Source: Lentibacillus daqui (GTDB taxonomy: Bacteria > Bacillota > Bacilli > Bacillales > Amphibacillaceae). Taken from it: a DNA stretch of 64,000 nt. The stretch covers positions 3,224,001 to 3,288,000 of the forward strand of contig NZ_CP114176.1 of assembly GCF_027186265.1 (NCBI RefSeq), read 5' to 3'. How positions within the stretch are numbered: the first letter of the stretch is position 1; every line of letters starts with the position of its first letter. This document shows positions 44,585 through 53,176 of the stretch, in pieces. The position numbers were made by a program, and so were the translations under genes. The notes under the pieces are model-generated. The model was not told where the DNA came from. It searched no databases and saw nothing but the letters and a program-made list of their open reading frames with translations.

Positions 44585-45670
44585 TTACGTCCATTTATCA
44601 ATTAGTTTATTTGCATTAACATTCAGGGTGTTATAAGTTGTTTCCGTAATCCATTTTTTGTGCTCCTGATGTTTTAACAATTCCTTAAAGCCATTCAAGT
44701 GTTTAACGACCTTATCATTATTTCCTGATTTTTCAAAATACTTTATTGCATTCAGATGTATCTTCAGAGCATGAGCAGCTTGATCGTCTCTTATTCCCTC
44801 TTCCTTACGTAACTGCTCCACAAGATCCAATAATCTATCTATTCCACCAGGTACAATCACATCTGTCTCAATTAATCGTGGTTCGATTTCCTTAGCTTTC
44901 GCGTATGTTTCCGCTGAGTTTACTTGATACACATGTATTTTTAGATTTTCCTCATCAATTTTTTCAGCAGCCGCTTTATCAATATTGTGAATAGATGTTG
45001 TATAAATCGCACTATCATATTTCTTTAATTCTTTGATATCTTCATCCAAGTTTTTTGATGCATTTCCAAGAAAAGTTACAGTTGCTTCGGGATACCAAGC
45101 GTTAAATTGGTCTCGAGTACCCTTATCGCTCAATACAAAAAAGGAATGATTTAATATATCATTTTGCTCAGCTATATTCATGACATCATCTACGAATTTC
45201 TTACTATCCCACTCCCCTTTTGAGCCGTCAAAATTGACTCCAACATTATATTTGTGAGCTTCCTTTAACGCTTCTTGAAGTGTTGGCACTTTATAATTGG
45301 TCTCATTTCCATCTGCGTCTACAACGTTATAGCTTTTAATTTCCTCTAAAGTTAAATCTTCTATTTTCCCTGAACCAGTTGTTGTTCGCTCAATGTTTTC
45401 GTCATGCATTAATACATACTGACCATCTTTGGTTTCTTGTATATCAATTTCGACAAAACCATATCCTAGTAATCCAGCCCATTCTATTGCCTCGGCAGTG
45501 TTTTCTGGAACGGCTACATGCGCACCGCGATGAGCACTTATTTCTGTTTTATCATTGCGCAGCCATTCATCGGTCTTGTCAGCTGATTCTGCATTGGCTG
45601 CATAACCAAATGTAAAAGAGAGTACAAAGATACCCAAAATGGAAAGCATTAAAAATTTAATTTTCATCAT
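44585..45670 (-). CDS. Secreted glycerophosphodiester phosphodiesterase with C-terminal FIMAH-type domain
   Basis: 361 residues from ATG 45670 behind GGGAGGAGTATC. Signal peptide 1-27. GDPD core with ISAHRGAHVAVPENTAEAIEWA (catalytic His-Arg), FVEIDIQETKDGQYVLMHDE (metal Glu/Asp and second His) and VYQVNSAETYAKA. The last about 80 residues (DDQAAHALKIHLNAIKYFE, KVVKHLNGFKELLKHQ) are the same FIMAH-type domain as in the nagZ-namZ cluster. It should release glycerol 3-phosphate from glycerophosphodiesters or degrade teichoic acid outside the cell. It follows the DeoR/ABC/TarJ-like genes on the same strand. Confidence 0.9.
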   Translation of the reverse strand: MMKIKFLMLSILGIFVLSFTFGYAANAESADKTDEWLRNDKTEISAHRGAHVAVPENTAEAIEWAGLLGYGFVEIDIQETKDGQYVLMHDENIERTTTGSGKIEDLTLEEIKSYNVVDADGNETNYKVPTLQEALKEAHKYNVGVNFDGSKGEWDSKKFVDDVMNIAEQNDILNHSFFVLSDKGTRDQFNAWYPEATVTFLGNASKNLDEDIKELKKYDSAIYTTSIHNIDKAAAEKIDEENLKIHVYQVNSAETYAKAKEIEPRLIETDVIVPGGIDRLLDLVEQLRKEEGIRDDQAAHALKIHLNAIKYFEKSGNNDKVVKHLNGFKELLKHQEHKKWITETTYNTLNVNANKLIDKWT

Positions 45671-45771
45671 GATACTCCTCCCACTTCTAATCATTCCTAT
45701 GTTTCATAACCTACTTGTGATCCCGAACATTTTACGTGACCTTCGTTGATTCGCGTCAAACAGTTTCATGA

Positions 45772-45831
45772 TCAAATGTCTTCTCGCATGTAAACGCCAT
45801 CCATCATTTTTTCTGTCCTAGAATATGGCAT
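45772..45831 (-). CDS. Candidate 19-residue leader peptide or gene remnant
   Basis: ATG 45829-45831 has a perfect GGAGGTGG at correct spacing. The peptide is MPYSRTEKMMDGVYMREDI, then TGA. It lies in the gap between the DeoR gene and the glycerophosphodiesterase gene. Could be a leader ORF or the start of a lost gene. Low confidence. Confidence 0.25.
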   Translation of the reverse strand: MPYSRTEKMMDGVYMREDI

Positions 45832-45904
45832 GTACCACCTCCAATCAAGGTTAAGATCCGAGGATATATTAGCCATAGCTGCTACGTCGAGGATGTGAAA
45901 CCGA

Positions 45905-46666
45905 TTATGCGAGGTGTATTTGTACATCTGTATCTTGCAATCTTTTTAGATCGGCTTCCTCAAGTTCTTGACCAATCACCAGATCATCAATTTTATTTAT
46001 ATCAGCAACGGAATGAATAGAAATTCGGCCAATTTTCGTATGATCAGCTGTGACAATAATTCGTTTAGATGCACGAATCATCCCCCGTTTTGCCGAGACA
46101 AGGTATTCGTCGAAATGAGTAAGACCCTTTTCATAATGAAAGGCTGGTGTCCCGATGAATGCTTTTTGGATATTTACTGTACTTAATGTTTCATCGGTAA
46201 TCATTCCATTCAGCATGTAGCTTTCGGGAAAAAGTACACCGCCTGTTACGATCACTTTAATGGACTTGGAAAAGCGTAATGTTGCCGCAATGTTAATATC
46301 ATTTGTAACAACTGTTAAATCTTTCTTATGCTTGATTGATTTTGCAATGTGTAATGTTGTTGTTCCCGAATCCAGAATAATGTTATCACCGTCTTCTATA
46401 AGTTCTGCTGCACGATTGCCGATTCTTTCTTTTTCCTCATATTGAACGGATTCTCTTTCCTGAAAAGAGGGTTCGGAATGGACTTCTTCCTCCAGCATCA
46501 CACCGCCATAAGTTCGCTTCATTAATCCTTTTTTCTCCAGCATGGTGAGATCACGTCGAATGGTTGCCTCATGAACCTGAAAATGTGAAGCAAGCTCCGA
46601 TACAGTTGATGCATGATTTTGTTTTAAGAATTCCAATAATCCTTTTTGTCTTTCTAGCGGAAGCAT
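45905..46666 (-). CDS. DeoR-family regulator (GlpR-like)
   Basis: About 253 residues from ATG 46666 (MLPLERQ), the usual family start; ATGs 9 bp upstream are alternatives. N-terminal HTH about 5-55 (LPLERQKGLLEFLKQNHASTVSELASHFQVHEATIRRDLTMLEKKGLMKRTYGGVML). C-terminal sugar-phosphate isomerase-like sensor domain (NIILDSGTTTLHIAKSI, VTNDINIAATL, VTADHTKIGR). Ligands of this family are phosphorylated sugars or polyols. It is last in a TarJ-like/ABC operon whose promoter region has 10-bp direct repeats of DeoR-operator style. Confidence 0.9.
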   Translation of the reverse strand: MLPLERQKGLLEFLKQNHASTVSELASHFQVHEATIRRDLTMLEKKGLMKRTYGGVMLEEEVHSEPSFQERESVQYEEKERIGNRAAELIEDGDNIILDSGTTTLHIAKSIKHKKDLTVVTNDINIAATLRFSKSIKVIVTGGVLFPESYMLNGMITDETLSTVNIQKAFIGTPAFHYEKGLTHFDEYLVSAKRGMIRASKRIIVTADHTKIGRISIHSVADINKIDDLVIGQELEEADLKRLQDTDVQIHLA

Positions 46667-46712
46667 TAACATCATCTCTTTCTCAATCGTTTCTTGTAAT
46701 GTTGTTGAAAGT

Positions 46713-47828
46713 TTACTTTTCCGTGTCGTACTCTAAAACTTTCATCAAATCAATTCTTAATTTTAACCGTATTTTCGATCCTATTTCTTTTCGTCCATTT
46801 TCATAATAATGATAATCGAAAAATTTAAATGACTGCTTTCCCAGCTGTGCTACGTATTCCACATGAGATCCTAAAAATGTAGCTTGAATAATTTCTACCA
46901 AAAAAATTCCTTGATCATTAATTGACCAGAACTCGGGTTTCGTGACACAGTTAACTACTTCATCTTTTTGAAATGTATGATCAAAACCATTTTTCACTTT
47001 AAAAATGGTTTCTTCGAGATTTAACTTTACGAATTCCTCAGTAATAGCAGTTACTGAAGCCTTTAAAATATCCGAATCCCCAATAAAATCTGCCACAAAG
47101 CTATTAACAGGATTTAAATAGATATCCAGCGGTGAACCGATTTGTTGAATTTTACCCTCATTCAAAATTACTACTTGATCGGAAATAGCCATAGCCTCTT
47201 CCTGATCATGGGTAACATATATACTGGTGATACCAAGTCTGCGCTGCAAATTTCGAATCTCTGTCCTCATATATTGACGAAGTTTCGTGTCTAAATTAGA
47301 GAGCGGCTCGTCAAACAATAGTATTTTTGGCTCGGTTATAATTGCCCTAGCGATCGCTACACGTTGTTGTTGCCCTCCCGAAAGTTGTGAAGGACTACGA
47401 TCTTTCAACTCTTCTAGATTCATAAGTGATAATACGTTTTCTGTCTTATTTTTAAGTTCGGCTTTATTTACTTTTTTTATTTTCAGTCCATACGATACAT
47501 TTTCAAAAACGGTTAAGTGAGGAAATAACGCATAGTTTTGAAACACCATACCAACATCACGTTTATTTGAAGGTTGAGTTGTAATATCCTCCCCATCAAC
47601 AATCACTTTGCCGCTTGTCGGAAACTCAAAGCCTGCCAACATACGTAATGTTGTTGTTTTACCACATCCGGAAGGCCCCAATAACGTTGTTAATTCCCCG
47701 TACTTAAAATTTAAAGAAATATGATCAACAGCATTAAAATCTTTTTTCTTATTACGAGATGGAAATATCTTCACTAGGTTTTCGATCCTCATCTTTACAG
47801 AATTAGATTCCAAGTGTTTTGAACTCAT
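46713..47828 (-). CDS. ABC transporter ATPase (Fbp/Afu/Pot type)
   Basis: 371 residues. Walker A GPSGCGKTT, Q-loop VFQNYALFPHLTVFENV, signature LSGGQQQRVAIARAI, Walker B ILLFDEPLSNLD, and His in YVTHDQEEAM. A C-terminal TOBE-like region (about 260-370) is typical of iron(III), polyamine, phosphonate and sugar-phosphate importers. Its ATG directly follows the permease stop (TAAATG). The substrate is set by the binding protein and context, probably a phosphorylated polyol or sugar. Confidence 0.92.
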   Translation of the reverse strand: MSSKHLESNSVKMRIENLVKIFPSRNKKKDFNAVDHISLNFKYGELTTLLGPSGCGKTTTLRMLAGFEFPTSGKVIVDGEDITTQPSNKRDVGMVFQNYALFPHLTVFENVSYGLKIKKVNKAELKNKTENVLSLMNLEELKDRSPSQLSGGQQQRVAIARAIITEPKILLFDEPLSNLDTKLRQYMRTEIRNLQRRLGITSIYVTHDQEEAMAISDQVVILNEGKIQQIGSPLDIYLNPVNSFVADFIGDSDILKASVTAITEEFVKLNLEETIFKVKNGFDHTFQKDEVVNCVTKPEFWSINDQGIFLVEIIQATFLGSHVEYVAQLGKQSFKFFDYHYYENGRKEIGSKIRLKLRIDLMKVLEYDTEK

Positions 47829-49502
47829 TTACATCGACCTTTCATTTTGTTTTAACAATAAATTCAAGGCAGAAAAGGCAAGGAAAATAATGACGAACAA
47901 GATAACACAATAAGCCGCAGCAACCCCTAGCTTACCAAAGTCAACCGCTGACAAAATTGCCACTGTCATCAGATTCCAACTTGCAGAAACCAAAAATATG
48001 ACAGCACTTATGGACGTCATTGCTCGGGTAAAGGCATATATGGCACTTGAGAATAGTGCAGATCGCATGAGCGGAAAGGTTATTTTCCTAAACGTCGTGA
48101 ACCCGTTAGCATTCAGTGATTTGGATGCCTCTTCCAGCGATGGATCAATTTGTCTTAAGACGTTCGATCCCGCTTCAATGCCAAGGGACATATATCGAAA
48201 CACAAGCACCAAAATGATAATGGCTGCAGTTCCTGTAATAGCTAATGGAGGGCTATTAAATGTTAGAAGATAGCCGATACCAACAACTGTACCAGGAACG
48301 GCAAAGAGCAATATCGAACCTATTTCTATTAATTTTTTTCCTGGAAAATTGACTCTTACAGTTAAAAACGAAATCACCATGCCTAGCAAAACCATTATCG
48401 GAGTGGCAATAATAGCAATAATTAATGTATCCTTAACAGTGCCTAAGCCCGTATCAAAAACGTATTTAAAATGATCCAGCGATAAGGAGTAATCTATACC
48501 CCATAGCCTGACAAAAGCACCCATAATAATTGTCCCATAAAATAAAACAATGGTTCCTGTTATTAACATACAGATGATAAATAATGGTACAACTACCTTT
48601 TTTTCTTTAATGATTGCTGATCCTTGGGAGGCTTTTCCTGTTACGGTAGTATATGACTTTTTATTGACCCAAAACCGTTGAACCAAATAGGCAGTTAAAA
48701 CGGGAAGTAGCATGGAAACAGCTAATAATGAACCTGTCCTTAAATCGCTTCTGCCCGTAATTGTCATATATGCCTCTGTTGCTAAAGTTGAGAAGTCCCC
48801 ACCAATAATCATAGGGTTCCCGAAATCCTCAAGCGATTTAATAAACGTTAAAAGTAACGAACTAAAAATCCCAGGTATCGCTAATGGTAAAGTGATCGTA
48901 TAAAATACCTTCCACCTAGAAGCTCCTAGATTGAAAGCAGAATCCTCCAATGAAGCATCCATTGATTCAAGTACGCCTTTTAAATTAAGATACGCAATAG
49001 GAGAAAAGGACATAGCTTGAATAATTAACAAGCTTTTGAAACCATAAACATCGGTGCTTTGCATTCCAAATACTTCTCTAGAAATTAGTCCAGAGCTCCC
49101 AAAGAGTAAAATCATAGCCAATGCTAGTACAAAAGGGGGAGAAACAACAGGAAATACAGCAATAAAATTAAAAAATTTCCTGCCAAACATGCGGGTTCTT
49201 GCTACCGAATAAGCAAAAATAAACCCTATCAAAGTACTAATTACTGCCGATGCAACCCCAAGCTTTAGACTATTCCATATAGTTTGATAGATACGAGGCT
49301 TATCAAAAAGTTTTTGTACCGCTTTAAAATCCAATCCATTCTCACCGACAAAAATTGTTTTGAAAATACTATAGATAGGATAAACTGAAAATAAAAGAAG
49401 CGATAGTAACACCAACATGATTAACCCAAATAAATATGGATTCTTTGCTATTGCTTTCAACTTATTTTTTAACGTCTTCCCAACAACATTTGAATAAGCC
49501 AA
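47829..49502 (-). CDS. ABC transporter permease, fused double unit (FbpB/AfuB type)
   Basis: 557 residues, about 12 membrane segments. It is two binding-protein-dependent permease halves in one chain, each with an EAA-like loop (DSAFNLGASRWKVFYTITLPLAIPGIFSSLLLTF in the first half; EEASKSLNANGFTTFRKITFPLMRSALFSSAIYAF in the second). This double organisation is characteristic of Fbp/Afu-type importers. TTG start behind GGAGGA. Located between the binding protein and ATPase genes. Confidence 0.92.
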   Translation of the reverse strand: MAYSNVVGKTLKNKLKAIAKNPYLFGLIMLVLLSLLLFSVYPIYSIFKTIFVGENGLDFKAVQKLFDKPRIYQTIWNSLKLGVASAVISTLIGFIFAYSVARTRMFGRKFFNFIAVFPVVSPPFVLALAMILLFGSSGLISREVFGMQSTDVYGFKSLLIIQAMSFSPIAYLNLKGVLESMDASLEDSAFNLGASRWKVFYTITLPLAIPGIFSSLLLTFIKSLEDFGNPMIIGGDFSTLATEAYMTITGRSDLRTGSLLAVSMLLPVLTAYLVQRFWVNKKSYTTVTGKASQGSAIIKEKKVVVPLFIICMLITGTIVLFYGTIIMGAFVRLWGIDYSLSLDHFKYVFDTGLGTVKDTLIIAIIATPIMVLLGMVISFLTVRVNFPGKKLIEIGSILLFAVPGTVVGIGYLLTFNSPPLAITGTAAIIILVLVFRYMSLGIEAGSNVLRQIDPSLEEASKSLNANGFTTFRKITFPLMRSALFSSAIYAFTRAMTSISAVIFLVSASWNLMTVAILSAVDFGKLGVAAAYCVILFVIIFLAFSALNLLLKQNERSM

Positions 49503-49647
49503 TGTAATAAATCCTCCATATCAGAAAGTTATTATTCGAGAATCATTCAATTATTTCAAGCGATTCTTTTTTGCAGGAATTCTTTTCGAATATAAAGGCT
49601 TCACCATATTAGGGCGGTTTAGATGAAGCCCAATTCGGGGAAATTAG

Positions 49648-50703
49648 TTATTTGTCACTAGCCTCATCTTCTGATTGAACCTCTCGTTCAAATTTATCAA
49701 CAAGTTCATCACGATGTTCACTGGCCCAAACATTGTCTGTATCAGCTACATTGAATTTACTCAAATACGGAGCTCCTTCTGGTATTTTAGCGTCCGGTAT
49801 GACGGGAAGATGATAATAACCAGTATCCGCATACACATTTTGTCCTTCCTCACTGTTTATCCAATGCATAAATTCTTTTGCATTTTCCTTTTCTTTTTCC
49901 GGTCCGCCCTTTATTTTAGCTGCTCCTTCAACAGCCACGGATACTCCATCCTCTGGGTAAGTGATTTTTATAGGATAGCCTTCTTCTTTAAGCGGCAACA
50001 AATCCTGAGCAAAAGCAAGCCCAGTGCCAACTTCACCTTGCCCAATAAATTGTGCGTTTGCTGATCCGCCTTTCGTCCATTGCTTCACATTTTTATTAAA
50101 CGCTTTTAAATAATCAAACGCCTCATCTTCCCCCATCACTTGAACAAGCGTTGATATAAACTGGTATCCAGTTCCTGATGCCCCGGGGTGGGCTAGCATG
50201 ATATTGTTTTTAAACTCAGGTTTCAATAGATCTTCCCAGCTCGTTGGGGCCTCGACATTATTTTCTTCCAGCCAATTTTCATTGGATGCAAAGGCTATGG
50301 GTCCCTGATAAATCGGGAGCCAACTAGCATCCTCCACCATTGCATTTTCATCAATTTTGTCGAGATTTTCCAGGTTCTCAGGGTCATATTTTTCCAACAA
50401 CCCCTCCTCATCTGCTTCAATGAAACTATCAGATGGTCCAGCAAACCATATACTTGCATCACTACGGCCTTTTTCACTTTTAAGTTTGGCCAGAATTTCT
50501 CCTGTACTAAGACGGGTATAATTCACTTTAATCCCAGTATCTTCTTCAAATTTTTTTACATATGCTTCTGCATTTTCTTCAGGCATAGGAGTGTACATCG
50601 TTAATGTACCTTTATCTCCATTGGATGTATCATCGCTCCCGCAAGCGGTTAAAACTAACACACAAATGATGGGAATAAGCGCAAATACTTTTTTCAACTT
50701 CAT
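49648..50703 (-). CDS. Extracellular solute-binding lipoprotein (Fbp/Afu/phosphonate type)
   Basis: 351 residues from ATG 50703, chosen for the adjacent AGGGAGG. Lipobox VLTAC (Cys about 20). Type II periplasmic-binding fold: LTMYTPMPEENAEAYVKKFEEDTGIKVNYTRLSTGEILAKLKSEK, SIWFAGPSDSFIEADEEGLLEKY, FASNENWLEENNVEAPTSWEDLLKPEFKNNIMLAHPGASGTGYQF. The last pattern is frequent in AfuA-like sugar-phosphate and 2-aminoethylphosphonate binders. The conserved iron tyrosine pair of FbpA is not obvious, arguing against iron. Confidence 0.88.
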   Translation of the reverse strand: MKLKKVFALIPIICVLVLTACGSDDTSNGDKGTLTMYTPMPEENAEAYVKKFEEDTGIKVNYTRLSTGEILAKLKSEKGRSDASIWFAGPSDSFIEADEEGLLEKYDPENLENLDKIDENAMVEDASWLPIYQGPIAFASNENWLEENNVEAPTSWEDLLKPEFKNNIMLAHPGASGTGYQFISTLVQVMGEDEAFDYLKAFNKNVKQWTKGGSANAQFIGQGEVGTGLAFAQDLLPLKEEGYPIKITYPEDGVSVAVEGAAKIKGGPEKEKENAKEFMHWINSEEGQNVYADTGYYHLPVIPDAKIPEGAPYLSKFNVADTDNVWASEHRDELVDKFEREVQSEDEASDK

Positions 50704-50780
50704 TTCCTCCCTTGTTATTCGTAATGAATTTTTTAATTTCACAGCCTACCTTCAAAATTAAAAATGCCCTTTCATGTAAA

Positions 50781-51872
50781 TCAATCCCACTCAAATGACA
50801 AGAAAATCTTTCCCCAGTCCTTGTTTTTCGTAGCTTTATTCATCGCCCTTTGTAAATCTTTCACATTTCTGATTCGTTCATTTTGATCCGGCAAAAGCTT
50901 CGCCAATGTACGCTGATACGCTTGACTTTGAAAAGCATTCATGAGAGTTTTAAATTCCTCATCTGTACTTCTGGAACTACCGCAAATCGTCAACCCTTTC
51001 TCCAAAACATCTCTTGTATTAAGCGGAACATGTTCTTCGGATACACCCATTAAGGTAATCTTTCCTTGTGGTTCGATTAAATCAATGGCTTGGTTAATAG
51101 CATTTTTGCTAAATGCGCCCCCCGTACATTCCATGACTGCTACAACATCCTCCTCCTCCCTAAAGTTAAAATCGTGCACAAGATGTGTTATCGCAAAATC
51201 AAAATGCGCCAACCTTTCCCTGATAGCGCCAAAGACTAATAGATTTTCTTTTGGTATATCAAAAACATGATGTAATGTTGCTGCCGTCAAATAACCGACT
51301 GGACCATCTCCAAAAACAGCTACCTTGCCACAACATAAGTAACCGCTTACATGGCTTGCGGCATGTAAGGATACGGATGTCAGTTCAGCCAAGACAGCAA
51401 TTTCATCGGGAACATGATCAGGTATTGGTATCACATTTTCTGTTGGAAGTACCAAATACTGCTGTCCAATCCCATCATAACCACTCCCTAAAAAAACGCT
51501 GTCTGGCAAATAATTGTCCTTCACAACGCGTCTATTAGAGGAGGGATTATCATCTATTGTATTATCTTTCAAACGTCTTGCCGGGATATTCGGAACCATA
51601 ACGACGCGTTGGCCTTTAGCCAAAGATCCATCCTTTGACTTTACCACATGACCAATTCCTTCATGAAACAGAGCCATAGGAAGTTTTCTTTGTAAAGCTT
51701 CTTTTCTACGTTGGCCGGTGTAATAGCGCATGTCTGCATGACATATACTTGCTAAACTTGGTTGTACCACAACTTGATCATTGTTAACTGCATGTTGAAG
51801 TATAACTTCTTCAAATTTTTCAGGCTCGATCAATTGATAAGCTCTTGAATTCACTATACCTTTATTTTCCAT
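50781..51872 (-). CDS. Zinc-type alcohol dehydrogenase, TarJ (ribitol-5-phosphate dehydrogenase)-like
   Basis: 363 residues. The MDR fold shows SICHADMRYYTGQRRKEALQRKLPMALFHEGIGHVV (catalytic zinc Cys and His-Glu, strikingly TarJ-like), GSGYDGIGQQYLVLP, and the Rossmann motif VAVFGDGPVGYLTA. TarJ reduces ribulose 5-phosphate to ribitol 5-phosphate for teichoic acid synthesis. Here no TarI, TarK or TarL neighbours are seen, and the gene leads an importer operon instead. I infer the reverse, catabolic direction: oxidation of imported ribitol phosphate or a similar polyol phosphate. Confidence 0.82.
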   Translation of the reverse strand: MENKGIVNSRAYQLIEPEKFEEVILQHAVNNDQVVVQPSLASICHADMRYYTGQRRKEALQRKLPMALFHEGIGHVVKSKDGSLAKGQRVVMVPNIPARRLKDNTIDDNPSSNRRVVKDNYLPDSVFLGSGYDGIGQQYLVLPTENVIPIPDHVPDEIAVLAELTSVSLHAASHVSGYLCCGKVAVFGDGPVGYLTAATLHHVFDIPKENLLVFGAIRERLAHFDFAITHLVHDFNFREEEDVVAVMECTGGAFSKNAINQAIDLIEPQGKITLMGVSEEHVPLNTRDVLEKGLTICGSSRSTDEEFKTLMNAFQSQAYQRTLAKLLPDQNERIRNVKDLQRAMNKATKNKDWGKIFLSFEWD

Positions 51873-51889
51873 ATCATCACTCCATTAGT

Positions 51890-51919
51890 GCTCATTTGTG
51901 TTTATTTATGTTCATTTTA
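51890..51919. promoter_or_regulatory. Three 10-bp direct repeats, candidate DeoR operator
   Basis: Consecutive units GCTCATTTGT (51890-51899), GTTTATTTAT (51900-51909) and GTTCATTTTA (51910-51919) share the pattern G-Y-T-Y-ATTT. Helically phased direct repeats are typical DeoR-family operators. They lie 18-47 bp upstream of the TarJ-like start. Confidence 0.6.
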
Positions 51920-52415
51920 GTTGCGATGATTATTTTTGTCAATACTTAAATTATTCAAATATAAATGTTAAGTACAAAAAATCAAAATGTCCTAATGATG
52001 TTTTTAATATTTCCATTCAAGTGATTCACTTTTGGCATAAATTAGACCCACCAATTGTTTATAAAATATATGGAACATCAAAAGCCTAACTTCTCTTTTG
52101 TTTAAAAAGATACTTTAACTCCATTGGACTTTCATCCTTGACGGTTGCTCCGTGACAACACTCAGAATGAATTCACCCATAAGGAACTGTCTATAATTAG
52201 GGGCCATTAACGGTCATTGACACTAATTAAGTATTCGTTGTAATATAAAATCGAGTTATCTGAAAACGGTTTCTTTAGAGGAATAAAAGACCTAAATCCC
52301 TTAAATTTAGATAAAAGTTTACGTTGTGCAATCCATTGGGATATTATCTTACCATGTTTTATTTATTTAAAAATAACAATAACTTTTTCGACATCATGAA
52401 AGGGGGGTACTAATT
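51920..52415. other. Divergent intergenic region between the TarJ-like and VanX-like genes
   Basis: About 500 bp, AT-rich, without a convincing gene. The left side holds the TarJ-like promoter region. The right side holds the promoter and cre-like site for the VanX-like gene, listed separately. Confidence 0.5.
52217..52274 (+). promoter_or_regulatory. Sigma-A promoter with downstream cre-like site for the VanX-like gene
   Basis: -35 TTGACA (52217-52222), 18-bp spacer, -10 TAATAT (52241-52246). TGAAAACGGTTTCT (52261-52274) fits the cre pattern TGNAANCGNWNNCW fully and lies just after the expected transcription start. This position suits CcpA repression. Confidence 0.6.
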
Positions 52416-53099
52416 ATGTTTAACTATAAGGAATCTATACCAATAAGAGAGAATGGCGATAAACTTGTCGCTCTATCGCAACTATCCGAGAAAATTGTAG
52501 TAAAACCACATTATTTTCATGCTAACATTCCGGGTTCTATCAATGAATGCTATTTAAGAAGCCGTGCTGCTGATCGATTGATACAAGCTTCAGAACGGTT
52601 GCCAAGTCATCATTTTTTTGTCGTCCTTGATGCATGGAGACCCTATGAAGTCCAATTAGAACTGTATCAAAGATTAAAGAAAAAGTTACAATTAAAAGGA
52701 TATAAGGGAAACCGACTTGATAAAGAATTATCCCAATATGTGGACAAACCATCCAAGGATCCGTCAAAGCCATCCAATCATTTAACTGGCGGAGCTATCG
52801 ATTTAGTAATTGCAACAAAGCAAAGAATTCTGGACTTTGGAACAAGCTTTGATGAATTCACAGAAAAAGCACATACTGACTTTTATGAGAAAAAAGCTGA
52901 TTTAAGTGATCAAGAAACCATATTTAGAAATAATCGTAGACTTTTAAAAGGGATAATGGAAAATGCAGGATTTACCAACTTTAAGAATGAATGGTGGCAT
53001 TATGATTACGGTAATCAGAACTGGGCTTTCTCAACTGGCAGTATCGCTTATTATAACAGAATTTTAGACTATAAAAAGCACTTAGAACCTTTCAATTAA
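52416..53099 (+). CDS. VanX-family D-Ala-D-Ala dipeptidase (M15D)
   Basis: 227 residues, ATG behind AGGGGGG, no signal peptide, so cytoplasmic. Zinc ligands are H122 and D129 in SNHLTGGAIDL and H195 in NEWWHYDYG, with catalytic E192. Arg in LDAWRPYEVQ matches the conserved VanX arginine. VanX-type enzymes cut D-Ala-D-Ala; outside vancomycin clusters they serve dipeptide salvage from wall turnover. No VanA- or VanH-like ligase/dehydrogenase genes are seen, so resistance is not implied. Followed by a regulator and a DUF819 membrane protein. Confidence 0.92.
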   Translation: MFNYKESIPIRENGDKLVALSQLSEKIVVKPHYFHANIPGSINECYLRSRAADRLIQASERLPSHHFFVVLDAWRPYEVQLELYQRLKKKLQLKGYKGNRLDKELSQYVDKPSKDPSKPSNHLTGGAIDLVIATKQRILDFGTSFDEFTEKAHTDFYEKKADLSDQETIFRNNRRLLKGIMENAGFTNFKNEWWHYDYGNQNWAFSTGSIAYYNRILDYKKHLEPFN

Positions 53100-53176
53100 A
53101 AGTCCTCATTTTAATTTGAATTTAAACTATTATTGCATACATTCCCGCATTTTATATTGGAGGTGTACGAAACGCT

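Noticed and set aside
46713..50703. Iron(III) importer (FbpABC)
   Set aside because: The binding protein lacks an obvious Fbp tyrosine pair, and the context (DeoR, TarJ-like, GDPD) fits phosphorylated polyols better.
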